Shown: in pieces, positions 43,693-51,646 of the stretch
Layout: each line of letters starts with the position of its first letter
Position numbering within the stretch: the stretch's first letter is position 1
NCBI RefSeq assembly: GCF_002217475.1
Contig: NZ_MUHH01000017.1
Location: 422,991 to 486,990, forward strand
Direction of reading: 5' to 3'
DNA: 64,000 nucleotides
Source of the DNA: Flavobacterium tructae
GTDB taxonomy: Bacteria > Bacteroidota > Bacteroidia > Flavobacteriales > Flavobacteriaceae
Notes under the pieces: generated by a model
What the model saw: only the letters and a program-made list of their open reading frames with translations
The model's database searches: none
Told to the model about the DNA's origin: nothing
Made by a program: the position numbers and the translations under genes

Positions 43693-44739
43693 ATGATACC
43701 AGTTAAAGCTTATGCAGCCTATGATGCTGTTAATCCGTTAAAACCCTACACGTTTGAAAGAAAAGAAGTGGGTGCCCATCAGGTTCAGATAGAAATTTTG
43801 TACAGTGGTGTATGCCATTCAGATATTCATACCGCAAAAGGGGATTGGGGGCCCGTAAATTACCCTTTAGTTCCCGGTCACGAAATTGTAGGCCGAATTG
43901 TTGCTGTTGGAAGCGAAGTTTCTAAGTTTAAAATTGGAGAGCTGGCAGGAGTGGGATGCTTTGTAGATTCCTGCAGAGTGTGTCCAAGCTGTCAGTCCGG
44001 TGAAGAGCAATTTTGTGATGAAGGAATGACCGGAACTTACAATGGCGTAGAGAGAGGAACGGATATTCCGACCAAGGGAGGATATTCAACCAGTATTATT
44101 GTAGATGAAAGTTATACGCTTCACGTTTCTGAAAAACTTGATATCAAAGGAGTTGCTCCGTTATTATGCGCCGGAATTACAACTTATTCGCCTTTGCGTT
44201 ATTTAAAAGTAGGTAAAGGACATAAAGTTGGAGTTTTAGGGCTTGGGGGATTAGGTCATATGGCTGTGAAATTTGCAGTTTCTTTTGGTGCCGAAGTTAC
44301 GATGTTAAGCCACTCTCCTTCAAAAGAAGCCGATGCTAAAAAGTTAGGCGCGCATCATTTTGCTTTAACCTCAAATCCCGAAACAATGGAGTCGCTTGCC
44401 AATAGTTTCGATTTTATTCTGAATACTGTTTCTGCTAAACACGATCATAATGCCTATTTGAATTTGTTGACGACAAATGGAACCATGATCGTAGTAGGTG
44501 CTCCGCCGGCACCTGCCGAAATTCCTGTTTTTACTTTAATTATGAAAAGAAGAAGTATCATAGGAAGTTTAATTGGAGGAATCAGAGAAACTCAGGAAAT
44601 GCTGGACTACTGCGCAGAACATAATATTACTTCAGATGTTGAGATTATCGATATGGGGTATATTAATGAGGCTTACGACCGAATGAATAAAAGCGATGTG
44701 AAGTATCGTTTTGTAATTGATATGGCTTCTTTGAAGTAG
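43693..44739 (+). CDS. Zinc-dependent NAD(P) alcohol dehydrogenase (cinnamyl alcohol/YahK-like)
   Basis: 348 residues, a medium-chain dehydrogenase. Catalytic zinc ligands are C41 (GVCHSD) and H63/E64 (PGHEIVG); structural zinc cysteines are C94, C97, C100 and C108. The Rossmann motif GVLGLGGLGHMAVKFA follows. By motif it belongs with broad-range aldehyde reductases such as YahK and plant cinnamyl alcohol dehydrogenases. The substrate is not known. It is transcribed alone towards a strong bidirectional terminator. Confidence 0.92.
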   Translation: MIPVKAYAAYDAVNPLKPYTFERKEVGAHQVQIEILYSGVCHSDIHTAKGDWGPVNYPLVPGHEIVGRIVAVGSEVSKFKIGELAGVGCFVDSCRVCPSCQSGEEQFCDEGMTGTYNGVERGTDIPTKGGYSTSIIVDESYTLHVSEKLDIKGVAPLLCAGITTYSPLRYLKVGKGHKVGVLGLGGLGHMAVKFAVSFGAEVTMLSHSPSKEADAKKLGAHHFALTSNPETMESLANSFDFILNTVSAKHDHNAYLNLLTTNGTMIVVGAPPAPAEIPVFTLIMKRRSIIGSLIGGIRETQEMLDYCAEHNITSDVEIIDMGYINEAYDRMNKSDVKYRFVIDMASLK

Positions 44740-44816
44740 CTAAGGTTCTTAGTGGCTAAGATTCGAGTTTTTAGCAGCTGTTTTTCTTGATGTATAGGTT
44801 CTGGTAGCTTTGTTTT

Positions 44817-44890
44817 GACATGTCGCTCCGTTGGAGCTTTTGCTTGGATTGAATATTTTTGGCTATAGATATATGCTCCTTCGGAACTTA
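44817..44890. repeat. Two copies of a short GATAT..TCC..GGA dispersed element
   Basis: 44817-44840 (GACATGTCGCTCC then GTTGGAGC) and 44863-44890 (GATATATGCTCC then TTCGGAAC) both fit GAyAT-n-TC/GC-TCC-nn-yGGA. Each core can form a small hairpin. Copies of the same pattern in the opposite orientation lie at 45996-46182, on the far side of the lipocalin and XRE genes. Confidence 0.6.
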
Positions 44891-44899
44891 ATTGTATAA

Positions 44900-44945
44900 A
44901 ACAAAAGTCTGTAAAGCTTGTTTTAGAGCTTTACAGACTTTTGTT
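44900..44945. terminator. Strong bidirectional terminator between the dehydrogenase and lipocalin genes
   Basis: A perfect 19-bp stem (44900-44918 with 44927-44945) with an 8-nt loop. A on the left and T on the right serve both convergent genes. Confidence 0.92.
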
Positions 44946-44990
44946 TTTATTGAATCTTATATGTGGTTTAGGTAAGGATTTTTTATCGTG

Positions 44991-45359
44991 TTAGTTGTCT
45001 ACCTTTTTGTATTCTAAAGTGCCAAGTTGATCTTGGGTGATAACACGTTTCTGACTGTCGAAGTAGTCAATTTGAAATTTTACAGGAATAAGATCAACGG
45101 TAACAGTTAAGGTGTTGTTGTCTTTCGAAAGTTTCCATTTGCCTTTGGTGCTTTTGTCTCCTACGATTCCTGTAAATTTTCCATCCTCGTTGAAGATCTG
45201 AAACACTTGATCACTCTTGAATTTTTCTTTTATATCTTTCTCCGTTCCATTTTTACTAAGCTTTACCAGTTGCCATTTTCCAATAAGTTCTTTTGACGTT
45301 TGTGCCTGAATGGAAAGTGAAGCTAACATAATTAGCGCTAGAAAAACAATCTTTTTCAT
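44991..45359 (-). CDS. Lipocalin-like secreted protein
   Basis: 122 residues with a signal peptide (1-19, ending IQAQ) and a lipocalin-like fold opened by the typical IGKWQLVKL. About eight predicted strands follow (such as VFQIFNEDGKFTGIVG and TVTVDLIPVKFQIDYF). Such small lipocalins of Bacteroidota bind hydrophobic ligands or act in the envelope; the ligand here is unknown. It has a -7 element 33 nt upstream and lies next to an XRE regulator in the same direction, but each has its own promoter element. Confidence 0.8.
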   Translation of the reverse strand: MKKIVFLALIMLASLSIQAQTSKELIGKWQLVKLSKNGTEKDIKEKFKSDQVFQIFNEDGKFTGIVGDKSTKGKWKLSKDNNTLTVTVDLIPVKFQIDYFDSQKRVITQDQLGTLEYKKVDN

Positions 45360-45392
45360 AAGGTTACGATTTTAAAGTTAGATTTTGAGGAA

Positions 45393-45400
45393 CAAATATA
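45393..45400 (-). promoter_or_regulatory. -7 element TATATTTG of the lipocalin-like gene
   Basis: A perfect TAnnTTTG match 33 nt before the ATG, in the 54-nt spacer after the XRE gene. Confidence 0.5.
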
Positions 45401-45413
45401 TTTTTGAAAGGGC

Positions 45414-45812
45414 TTATTTTTCTTTCAGTAATTTTTCTAAATATTCAACTTTTTCTTTTTCTGCCTGAAGCATACGTTCGTAGAGTTCAATGACTTTATC
45501 TAATGGATTGAAATTGCAATAATTTGCATGAAACATTCCATTTGCTCCATTACAGCTGTTGTCGTAAAAATTATTGAAATAACTAATCATGTTTTCTTCG
45601 TTAAAGTTTTTTATAGCCTCAACACTTACGCCAAGAGCTTTGGCTACTTCTGCAAGTTTTGCATCATCTATGGTTTCGCTATTCTCTATTGTGGATACGG
45701 TTTGCTGGGAGGTTCCTAAAGCCTGAGCCAAAGCTTCCTGCTTCATGTCTTTAAGTTCACGAATACGACTAATTTTTCGTCCTATGTGATTTGGTTTTGT
45801 TGCTGTACTCAT
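45414..45812 (-). CDS. XRE-family helix-turn-helix regulator with C-terminal coiled coil
   Basis: 132 residues. A Cro/CI-type HTH occupies about 10-70 (ELKDMKQEALAQALGTSQQTVSTIE). A middle stretch with N, Y, F and two cysteines (C87, C98) follows, then a C-terminal coiled coil (IELYERMLQAEKEKVEYLEKLL), probably for dimer formation. It is a DNA-binding regulator; its targets are unknown. The start is set by the ATG at 45812. Two -7 elements precede it, at 45817 and 45941. Confidence 0.9.
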   Translation of the reverse strand: MSTATKPNHIGRKISRIRELKDMKQEALAQALGTSQQTVSTIENSETIDDAKLAEVAKALGVSVEAIKNFNEENMISYFNNFYDNSCNGANGMFHANYCNFNPLDKVIELYERMLQAEKEKVEYLEKLLKEK

Positions 45813-45816
45813 AATT

Positions 45817-45824
45817 CAAAGATA
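45817..45824 (-). promoter_or_regulatory. -7 element TATCTTTG directly before the XRE gene
   Basis: A perfect TAnnTTTG match ending 4 nt before the ATG. A second perfect match (TATTTTTG) lies at 45941-45948, so the real start could be further upstream. Confidence 0.35.
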
Positions 45825-45995
45825 TTTATAAAGCTTTAATAAAAATGGCATTTGGTAAAAAACACATCAATTATTGTGAGATACATTTTTAATAGTTCGT
45901 TTGGGTTAAAGCTATTATAATAGATTGATGTATGTAGAGCAAAAATACAATTTTTCAGACAAGTATTAATTAGTTGCTATTAAAATTGTTAGTTA
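45825..45995. other. Gene-free part of the spacer upstream of the XRE gene
   Basis: This is the first half of a 434-nt spacer without a credible gene. Apart from a second -7 element at 45941-45948, I see nothing in it; the repeats begin at 45996. Confidence 0.5.
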
Positions 45996-46182
45996 AGAAA
46001 ATTCCGTAAAAATGAAATATTGATAAGAATATGATTTATCATGTTGAAGTTACACACTGATAAAAATTCCATAGGAATGAAATGTCGGTAGTTTATCGCG
46101 TCGAAGTTAGGATTGTTTTTTGCACGCCGATAAAAATTCCGTAGGAATGAAATATCGGTAGCAACGGAATTCATTCCGTTGG
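45996..46182. repeat. Three diverged tandem copies (65-70 bp) of a GATAT..TCC..GGA dispersed element
   Basis: Core words near AAAAATTCC begin at 45996, 46061 and 46131, 65 and 70 bp apart. Copies two and three share AAATTCC(A/G)TAGGAATGAAAT(G/A)TCGGTAG, and copies one and two share a TTTATC..GAAGTTA segment in their second half. Read in reverse, the cores match the elements at 44817-44890. The last copy ends in a perfect 8-bp hairpin (46163-46170 with 46173-46180). A 61-codon minus-strand frame through this region only mirrors the repeats and is not called as a gene. Confidence 0.75.
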
Positions 46183-46196
46183 TTATAAAAATAAAA

Positions 46197-46223
46197 AAAT
46201 CCCAAGAAAATTTCTTGGGATTT
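46197..46223 (-). terminator. Rho-independent terminator after accD
   Basis: A 13-bp stem with almost no loop (AAATCCCAAGAAA from 46197, inverted up to 46223), followed on the minus strand by a T run, 24 nt past the accD stop. Confidence 0.88.
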
Positions 46224-46246
46224 GGTATAATTTAGAAGTTTAAAAA

Positions 46247-47101
46247 CTATCTAATTTCGTTATTCTGAATCAAATCGATGTACAAGTTGATTTTGTCTTT
46301 CAATTCTTTTCTTGGCGTGATAAAGTCAAGGAAACCGTGCTCTAATAAGAACTCAGCAGTTTGGAAACCTTCCGGTAAATCTTTTCCGGTGGTGTCACGA
46401 ACTACACGCGGACCAGCGAAACCAATCAATGCGCCTGGCTCAGAAATGTTGATATCTCCTAACATAGCGTATGATGCAGTTGTTCCTCCGGTTGTTGGAT
46501 CTGTACAAAGAGAGATGTAAGGTAATTTAGCTTCTGCTAATTGCGCTAATTTCACAGATGTTTTTGCTAATTGCATTAAAGAATAAGCAGCTTCCATCAT
46601 ACGAGCTCCACCAGATTTAGAAATCATTACAAAAGGCAGTTTGTTTTTGATAGCGTGATCAATACCTCTGGCAATTTTTTCTCCAACAACAGCTCCCATA
46701 GATCCTCCAATAAAGGCGAAATCCATACAGCAAATTACAAGTTCTTTTCCTTTAGATTTTCCCACTCCGGTACGCACAGCGTCTTTTAAGTGGGTTTTTT
46801 CCATAACGTCTTTCAGTCGTTCTGCATATTTTTTTGTATCCACAAAATGCAGAGGATCTTTAGAAGTCATGTTTTTATCTAATTCAACAAACTCATTATT
46901 GTCAAATAAAATTTCAAAATAGGTTGCGCTTCCAATTCGAACATGAAAATCATCTTCAGGGCTTACAAATAAGTTTCGGGCTAATTCGTCAGCATCAATA
47001 ATTTTTCCTGTTGGAGATTTGTACCACAATCCTTTCGGAACGTCCATCTTATCTTCTGTAGCGGTCGTAATCCCTTTTTCCTGTCTTTTAAACCAAGCCA
47101 T
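46247..47101 (-). CDS. accD: Acetyl-CoA carboxylase carboxyltransferase subunit beta, without zinc ribbon cysteines
   Basis: 284 residues, the normal AccD length. The carboxyltransferase core is intact ([51 protein letters not shown]). It makes malonyl-CoA with AccA. The N-terminal zinc ribbon, normally CxxC...CxxC, reads LWYKSPTGK ... FVSPEDDFH here, so the four cysteine positions are S29, G32, S47 and D50 and no zinc can be held. The fold around them is kept. The gene follows fba in the same direction with a phased palindromic spacer between. Confidence 0.95.
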   Translation of the reverse strand: MAWFKRQEKGITTATEDKMDVPKGLWYKSPTGKIIDADELARNLFVSPEDDFHVRIGSATYFEILFDNNEFVELDKNMTSKDPLHFVDTKKYAERLKDVMEKTHLKDAVRTGVGKSKGKELVICCMDFAFIGGSMGAVVGEKIARGIDHAIKNKLPFVMISKSGGARMMEAAYSLMQLAKTSVKLAQLAEAKLPYISLCTDPTTGGTTASYAMLGDINISEPGALIGFAGPRVVRDTTGKDLPEGFQTAEFLLEHGFLDFITPRKELKDKINLYIDLIQNNEIR

Positions 47102-47117
47102 ATTGAGTATTTTTTTT

Positions 47118-47180
47118 GTTTCAGGTTTCAGGTTTCAAGTTGCGAAACCTGAAACTTGAAACCTGAAACTTTCAACTTTT
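47118..47180. repeat. 7-bp-phased palindromic spacer (GTTTCAG type)
   Basis: Nine units in exact register: GTTTCAG, GTTTCAG, GTTTCAA, GTTGCGA, AACCTGA, AACTTGA, AACCTGA, AACTTTC, AACTTTT. The first three are inverted by the last ones, giving a long stem. It fills the spacer between fba and accD. Confidence 0.88.
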
Positions 47181-47183
47181 TTA

Positions 47184-48251
47184 TTATAATGTATTTACGT
47201 TATTCAAGTCTGCAAAAGCTTGCTCAAGTCTTGTGTTGAACGTTACTTCGCTTTCACGTACCCATTTTCTTGGGTCATAATATTTTTTGTTCGGAACATC
47301 AGCACCTTCCGGGTTACCAATTTGAGTTTTTAAATAGTCAATGTTTTTAACCATATAATCACGAATTCCTTCTGTGTATGCAAATTGTAAATCGGTATCG
47401 ATATTCATTTTGATTACTCCGTATCCAATTGCTTCTCTGATTTCTTCAAGTGTAGAACCTGAACCTCCGTGGAAAACAAAATCTACCGGATTATGACCCG
47501 TGTTGAATTTGTTTTGAACGAAATCCTGAGAGTTTTTTAAGATTTTTGGAGTCAATTTTACGTTTCCTGGTTTGTAAACACCGTGAACGTTTCCAAAAGC
47601 AGCAGCAATTGTAAATTTAGGGCTTATTTTAGATAATTCTTCATAAGCATAAGCAACTTCTTCTGGCTGAGTGTATAATTTTGAACTGTCAACGTCAGAG
47701 TTGTCAACACCATCTTCTTCACCACCTGTAATACCAAGTTCGATTTCTAATGTCATTCCCATTTTACTCATTCTTGCCAAATATTCTTTGCAGATTTCGA
47801 TGTTTTCTTCGATTGGCTCCTCAGATAAGTCAATCATGTGAGAACTGTATAATGGTTTTCCTGTTTCTGCAAAATGTTTTTCAGAAGCATCTAATAAACC
47901 ATCAATCCAAGGTAATAATTTTTTTGCACAGTGGTCAGTATGAAGAATTACAGTTGCTCCGTAAGCTTCTGCCAAAGTATGAATATGTTTTGCTCCGGCG
48001 ATTCCACCAGCGATTGCTGCTTTTTCACCTGCATTAGATAATCCTTTTCCAGCGTTAAACTGTGCTCCTCCGTTTGAAAATTGAATGATAACCGGTGCAT
48101 TTAATTTTGCTGCAGTTTCAAGAACTCCATTAATTGTGCTTGAACCAGTAACATTTACTGCAGGTAATGCAAATCCTTTTTCTTTCGCATAATTAAAGAT
48201 CTCCTGAACCTGATCTCCCGTAGCTACTCCCGGTTTAATATTGTGTGCCAT
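47184..48251 (-). CDS. fba: Class II fructose-bisphosphate aldolase
   Basis: 355 residues, typical of the class IIA (FbaA-like) enzymes. Metal and substrate motifs are LHTDHCAKKLLPW (zinc histidine and the catalytic aspartate), LEIELGITGGEEDGVD, GNVHGVYKPGNVKL and VFHGGSGS, and NIDTDLQFAYTEGI near the end. It splits fructose-1,6-bisphosphate in glycolysis and makes it in gluconeogenesis. It has a -7 element 36 nt before the ATG and leads to accD. Confidence 0.97.
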   Translation of the reverse strand: MAHNIKPGVATGDQVQEIFNYAKEKGFALPAVNVTGSSTINGVLETAAKLNAPVIIQFSNGGAQFNAGKGLSNAGEKAAIAGGIAGAKHIHTLAEAYGATVILHTDHCAKKLLPWIDGLLDASEKHFAETGKPLYSSHMIDLSEEPIEENIEICKEYLARMSKMGMTLEIELGITGGEEDGVDNSDVDSSKLYTQPEEVAYAYEELSKISPKFTIAAAFGNVHGVYKPGNVKLTPKILKNSQDFVQNKFNTGHNPVDFVFHGGSGSTLEEIREAIGYGVIKMNIDTDLQFAYTEGIRDYMVKNIDYLKTQIGNPEGADVPNKKYYDPRKWVRESEVTFNTRLEQAFADLNNVNTL

Positions 48252-48287
48252 TGTAATTTTTTTTAGTTGTTTTTAGTTTTTAGGTTG

Positions 48288-48295
48288 CAAAAATA
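48288..48295 (-). promoter_or_regulatory. -7 element TATTTTTG of fba
   Basis: A perfect TAnnTTTG match 36 nt before the fba ATG. Confidence 0.5.
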
Positions 48296-48309
48296 AGAAT
48301 TAATTAGCA

Positions 48310-50871
48310 TTAGAATGGATAATTTATTCCAAAATTTAAAACCGAGTGCCCAAAATTATATTCTTTAAACCAGCGATCTCCCTTCTCATGTGCTGGGTTA
48401 TAGGTCTTAAAGCCCATATCTAAACGGATAACAAAAAAGCTTAAATCGTAGCGTAAACCAAATCCTGTACCCAATGCAATTTCAGCTAAATCGTTTACGC
48501 CAGAGAATTTTGCTTTCTCATCAATCACATTATCGAGCACATTCCAGATATTTCCGGCATCTGCAAAGATGGCTCCTTTAACAGCGCCAAAAATTTTAAA
48601 GCGAAGCTCGGCACTCATTGCAATTTTCATATTGGCCTCGTTGAAATCATTTACAGCATTTGTGCTTCCGGGCCCCAAAGAATAGGGCTGCCATGCGCGG
48701 TTGTCGTTTGAACCTCCTGCATAATAACTTCGTGAAAACGGGATATAATTTGAATTTCCAAATGGAACCGCAATTCCGAAAAAGGTTCTTACGGCCAGTA
48801 CTTTTTCTTTTCCAAAATCCCAGTGTTTGATATAATCAAATTCAGTTTTGATATATTCTGAATATTCCAGATTAAAAATTTCGTAATTGCCTTTGTCATT
48901 TTTTTGAAAATTCCCAATGTTTGAAATAGCTGACAGCAAAGTACCGGCTGATTCTATTTTGGTTTTAAACTGATAGAACGTATTATCGGCAAGATCCTTT
49001 TTTGTGGTTTTGGTAAAAGTATAGCTTGTGGCCAGAATAAAGTCATTCTCAGTTAGACGAACTCTTCTTTCTTCAATACTTTTTACATCTTTATAGGCCT
49101 GATCTGGAAGGACTAAAGTAGAGTTGGGGGACAATACATCATTGGTAAACCCTGTAGTTCCTTTGGGAATGCTTAGGTTTCGATCGTCCGGACTGTTATA
49201 ATAATCCTCATTTTTATTGTATATCGTACCAATATTGTTTAATTCTCTATAAGATGTTCTATAAACGTTAAAGTAGTTATCCGGATTTAAATTTCGTACG
49301 AATTGTGCATTAAGGAGTTCAAATTTTGCCGTATTGCCTCGTTTAGGAGACCAGTTGTAAGCGATTCCTCCTGTGAAATTTTCTTTGTCCAGTCCAATAT
49401 TTCTTTGTTTAGAGAAACCTGCAGCAACGCTGGTGGAAGGAATCATTCTTTTTGGAATAATTTTTTCTGTTCCAAAAGGTAGTAAGATCCTTGGGAAATT
49501 TAGTTTCAAATCGAGACCATATTCAGAAACGTTGAAGAAATTGTTGTTGGGGTTCGCCATATCTCTGGATGACCCTAAATTTAATCGCGTAGAAATTTCC
49601 AAAGTTTCGGCTCTGTTAAAAACGTTACGAATAGTTTCGGAAATACTTGCTCCAATACCAAAATCCTGAATATTAGAATGTGTAACGTCAAAAGTAGCTC
49701 CAAAGCTGTATTTTTTTCTTGGAGTAAGATAGACATTAGCAATTAAGGACTGCGCAGTTGAGTCGCGTTTGTCGACTGTATACTGAATAGACGGATAATT
49801 GAAAATTTTCAGATTGTTCAGATATCTTGAGGAAAGAGTAGTTCTAGTGTCTGAAAAAGTACTTCCTTTAGTGATAAAAACCGCATCGGTAATGGCTCGT
49901 GGTCTGTATTTTAGTTTTTTATAACTGTATAGGTTAAAGTTGTTGTAGGTGGTGCTGTCTGTGATTTTATTTTTTGCATTTGTTGCAGAATAATCAGTGT
50001 AGATATTGACATCACTAATTTTGTACAATTTAAAAGGCTCTGTTCTGCTTGAATCTCTTCCCTGGATGTTATTGTTGTTTACAATTAAAGTTACATTGGC
50101 TTTGTCTTTTTTGCCAATAGTATCAATATCAAAAGTCACATAAGTAGGCTGGAAATAATAGGCTCCGTGGTTTCTAAAGTAGGTCGTAAGACGATTTTTT
50201 TCTTCTTCAAAATCTACGGTTTTATATTGTTTTCCTGATTTTAAAACCGAAGGGTCAGGATTAACTTTGTATAACGAGTCTAATGCAGGAGTCATTATTT
50301 TCGTTTTGATAGTGTCTAAAGTATAAGCAGGTCCGGTTGTAATATTGTAGTTTATCTTGGCTTTTTTTCTTCCAACACTGTCAATACTATAATCTGTTGC
50401 AACTTTAAAATAACCACTGTTGAAATAATAATATTTCAGACGAAGGAGTGTTTTCTTTGTTTTCGCAGTATCAATAATTACCGGAGCTTCACCGGTGCTT
50501 TTCAGAAATTCATGAATACCTTTGTACATAAAGGATTGTCCCAGACGATCAACTTGTTTTGCAGATAAAAGTTTTGACTGGCGTTCGTACAAACCCGGAT
50601 TGTTTTTGAATTTAGCTTTATAGGTTGAATCCGGATTTAAATTTGCAAGGTTATATAAATTCAAACGAAGACGATATCCTAATAGGGTACCATTCGGTTT
50701 TTGGTACATTTGATTGAAGGCAGTTTCGTCGTTAGTGGACTTGCCATTTACAAGAATAGTATTTTTAACAAGAAGGTTTTTTCCATCAGGAACTCTTTTT
50801 ACAGCATTACAAGCGCAAATAAATATTGCTATTAGGATAAATGCTATTATTTTTGTGGAATTCTTTTTCAA
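48310..50871 (-). CDS. tamL: Translocation and assembly module lipoprotein TamL (BamA/TamA-like)
   Basis: 853 residues. A lipoprotein signal ends at C21 (IFICAC). POTRA-like domains occupy roughly 40-330 (LRLKYYYFNSGYFKVATDYS), and the C-terminal Omp85 barrel (about 400-853) carries PFSRSYYAGGSNDNRAW, which holds the family's tip motif, and ends in NFGINYPF. TamL is the lipoprotein relative of TamA in Bacteroidota and is thought to work with TamB in building the outer membrane. It is divergent from the methyltransferase gene with a -7 element between them. Confidence 0.9.
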   Translation of the reverse strand: MKKNSTKIIAFILIAIFICACNAVKRVPDGKNLLVKNTILVNGKSTNDETAFNQMYQKPNGTLLGYRLRLNLYNLANLNPDSTYKAKFKNNPGLYERQSKLLSAKQVDRLGQSFMYKGIHEFLKSTGEAPVIIDTAKTKKTLLRLKYYYFNSGYFKVATDYSIDSVGRKKAKINYNITTGPAYTLDTIKTKIMTPALDSLYKVNPDPSVLKSGKQYKTVDFEEEKNRLTTYFRNHGAYYFQPTYVTFDIDTIGKKDKANVTLIVNNNNIQGRDSSRTEPFKLYKISDVNIYTDYSATNAKNKITDSTTYNNFNLYSYKKLKYRPRAITDAVFITKGSTFSDTRTTLSSRYLNNLKIFNYPSIQYTVDKRDSTAQSLIANVYLTPRKKYSFGATFDVTHSNIQDFGIGASISETIRNVFNRAETLEISTRLNLGSSRDMANPNNNFFNVSEYGLDLKLNFPRILLPFGTEKIIPKRMIPSTSVAAGFSKQRNIGLDKENFTGGIAYNWSPKRGNTAKFELLNAQFVRNLNPDNYFNVYRTSYRELNNIGTIYNKNEDYYNSPDDRNLSIPKGTTGFTNDVLSPNSTLVLPDQAYKDVKSIEERRVRLTENDFILATSYTFTKTTKKDLADNTFYQFKTKIESAGTLLSAISNIGNFQKNDKGNYEIFNLEYSEYIKTEFDYIKHWDFGKEKVLAVRTFFGIAVPFGNSNYIPFSRSYYAGGSNDNRAWQPYSLGPGSTNAVNDFNEANMKIAMSAELRFKIFGAVKGAIFADAGNIWNVLDNVIDEKAKFSGVNDLAEIALGTGFGLRYDLSFFVIRLDMGFKTYNPAHEKGDRWFKEYNFGHSVLNFGINYPF

Positions 50872-50891
50872 GTGTTCTTAAATATTTAATT

Positions 50892-50899
50892 CAAAAGTA
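50892..50899 (-). promoter_or_regulatory. -7 element TACTTTTG of tamL
   Basis: A perfect TAnnTTTG match 20 nt before the tamL ATG, inside the 37-nt divergent spacer. Confidence 0.5.
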
Positions 50900-50908
50900 C
50901 ATTATTTT

Positions 50909-51637
50909 ATGGTTAGTAAAAACCAAATAAAGCTTATCTCAGGGTTACATCAAAAAAAGCAACGTTTTGCAAATCAATTGTTTTTCGCCGAGGGAGTAAA
51001 AGTAATTCAAGAATTGTTGCAATCCAATTTTGAACTAGAGCATTTATACACGACTCTAAATGATTTTGAAGAGGTTCATTCTTCAAAGCGAACTTTAATT
51101 TATGAGCAGGAACTTAAAAAAATAAGTGCTTTATCTACTCCTAATTCCTGTTTGGCTGTTTTTAAAATTCCTGCCGAAAATAAAATAATCGATTCAGGTC
51201 TGATTTTGGCCTTGGACGATATTCGTGATCCCGGAAACTTAGGGACCATTTTGCGCCTTTGTGACTGGTTTGGGATCAAGCAAATTGTTTGCTCAAAAGA
51301 AACCGTCGATATTTACAATCCAAAGGTGGTGCAGGCAACCATGGGGTCTATTACCAGAGTAAATGTTAATTATGTTGATCTCGAAACGTTTATAGCTCAA
51401 ACAAAATTAGCTGTGTTTGGAACTTTTATGGATGGCGAAAACATCTATAAAACCGATCTTTCTCAGGATGGAATCATTATCATGGGTAATGAAGCCAACG
51501 GGATTTCATCGGAAATTGAAAAAATGGTTACAAGCCGACTTACCATTCCAAGATTTGGAGAGCTGCAAAAAACAGAAAGTTTAAATGTAGCTACCGCAAC
51601 AGCAATTATTCTTAGTGAGTTTAAACGAAATAGTTAA
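50909..51637 (+). CDS. TrmH/SpoU-family RNA 2'-O-methyltransferase
   Basis: 242 residues. The N-terminal substrate-binding domain (to about 85; QKKQRFANQLFFAEGVKVIQEL) precedes the SPOUT domain with the three family motifs: DIRDPGNLGTILRLCDWFG, IIMGNEANGIS and LNVATATAII. It methylates ribose 2'-OH in rRNA or tRNA using S-adenosylmethionine. It is probably a 23S rRNA methyltransferase of the RlmB/TsnR kind, but which base is not decidable. It converges on porT with only 9 nt between stops. Confidence 0.92.
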   Translation: MVSKNQIKLISGLHQKKQRFANQLFFAEGVKVIQELLQSNFELEHLYTTLNDFEEVHSSKRTLIYEQELKKISALSTPNSCLAVFKIPAENKIIDSGLILALDDIRDPGNLGTILRLCDWFGIKQIVCSKETVDIYNPKVVQATMGSITRVNVNYVDLETFIAQTKLAVFGTFMDGENIYKTDLSQDGIIIMGNEANGISSEIEKMVTSRLTIPRFGELQKTESLNVATATAIILSEFKRNS

Positions 51638-51646
51638 GTATTTGTT

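Noticed and set aside
44740..44775. Another phased repeat just after the alcohol dehydrogenase (CTAAGG, TTCTTAG, GGCTAAG)
   Set aside because: The words resemble the CTTAG unit at 34886, but the register is not kept for more than two or three units.
45989..46174. A 61-codon minus-strand frame through the tandem repeats, giving recurring ISFLRNF words
   Set aside because: The recurring words only reflect the repeated DNA; the frame has no start context and no plausible protein pattern.
45996..46182. Possible CRISPR array
   Set aside because: Only three diverged copies, the parts between them resemble each other, and no cas gene is present.
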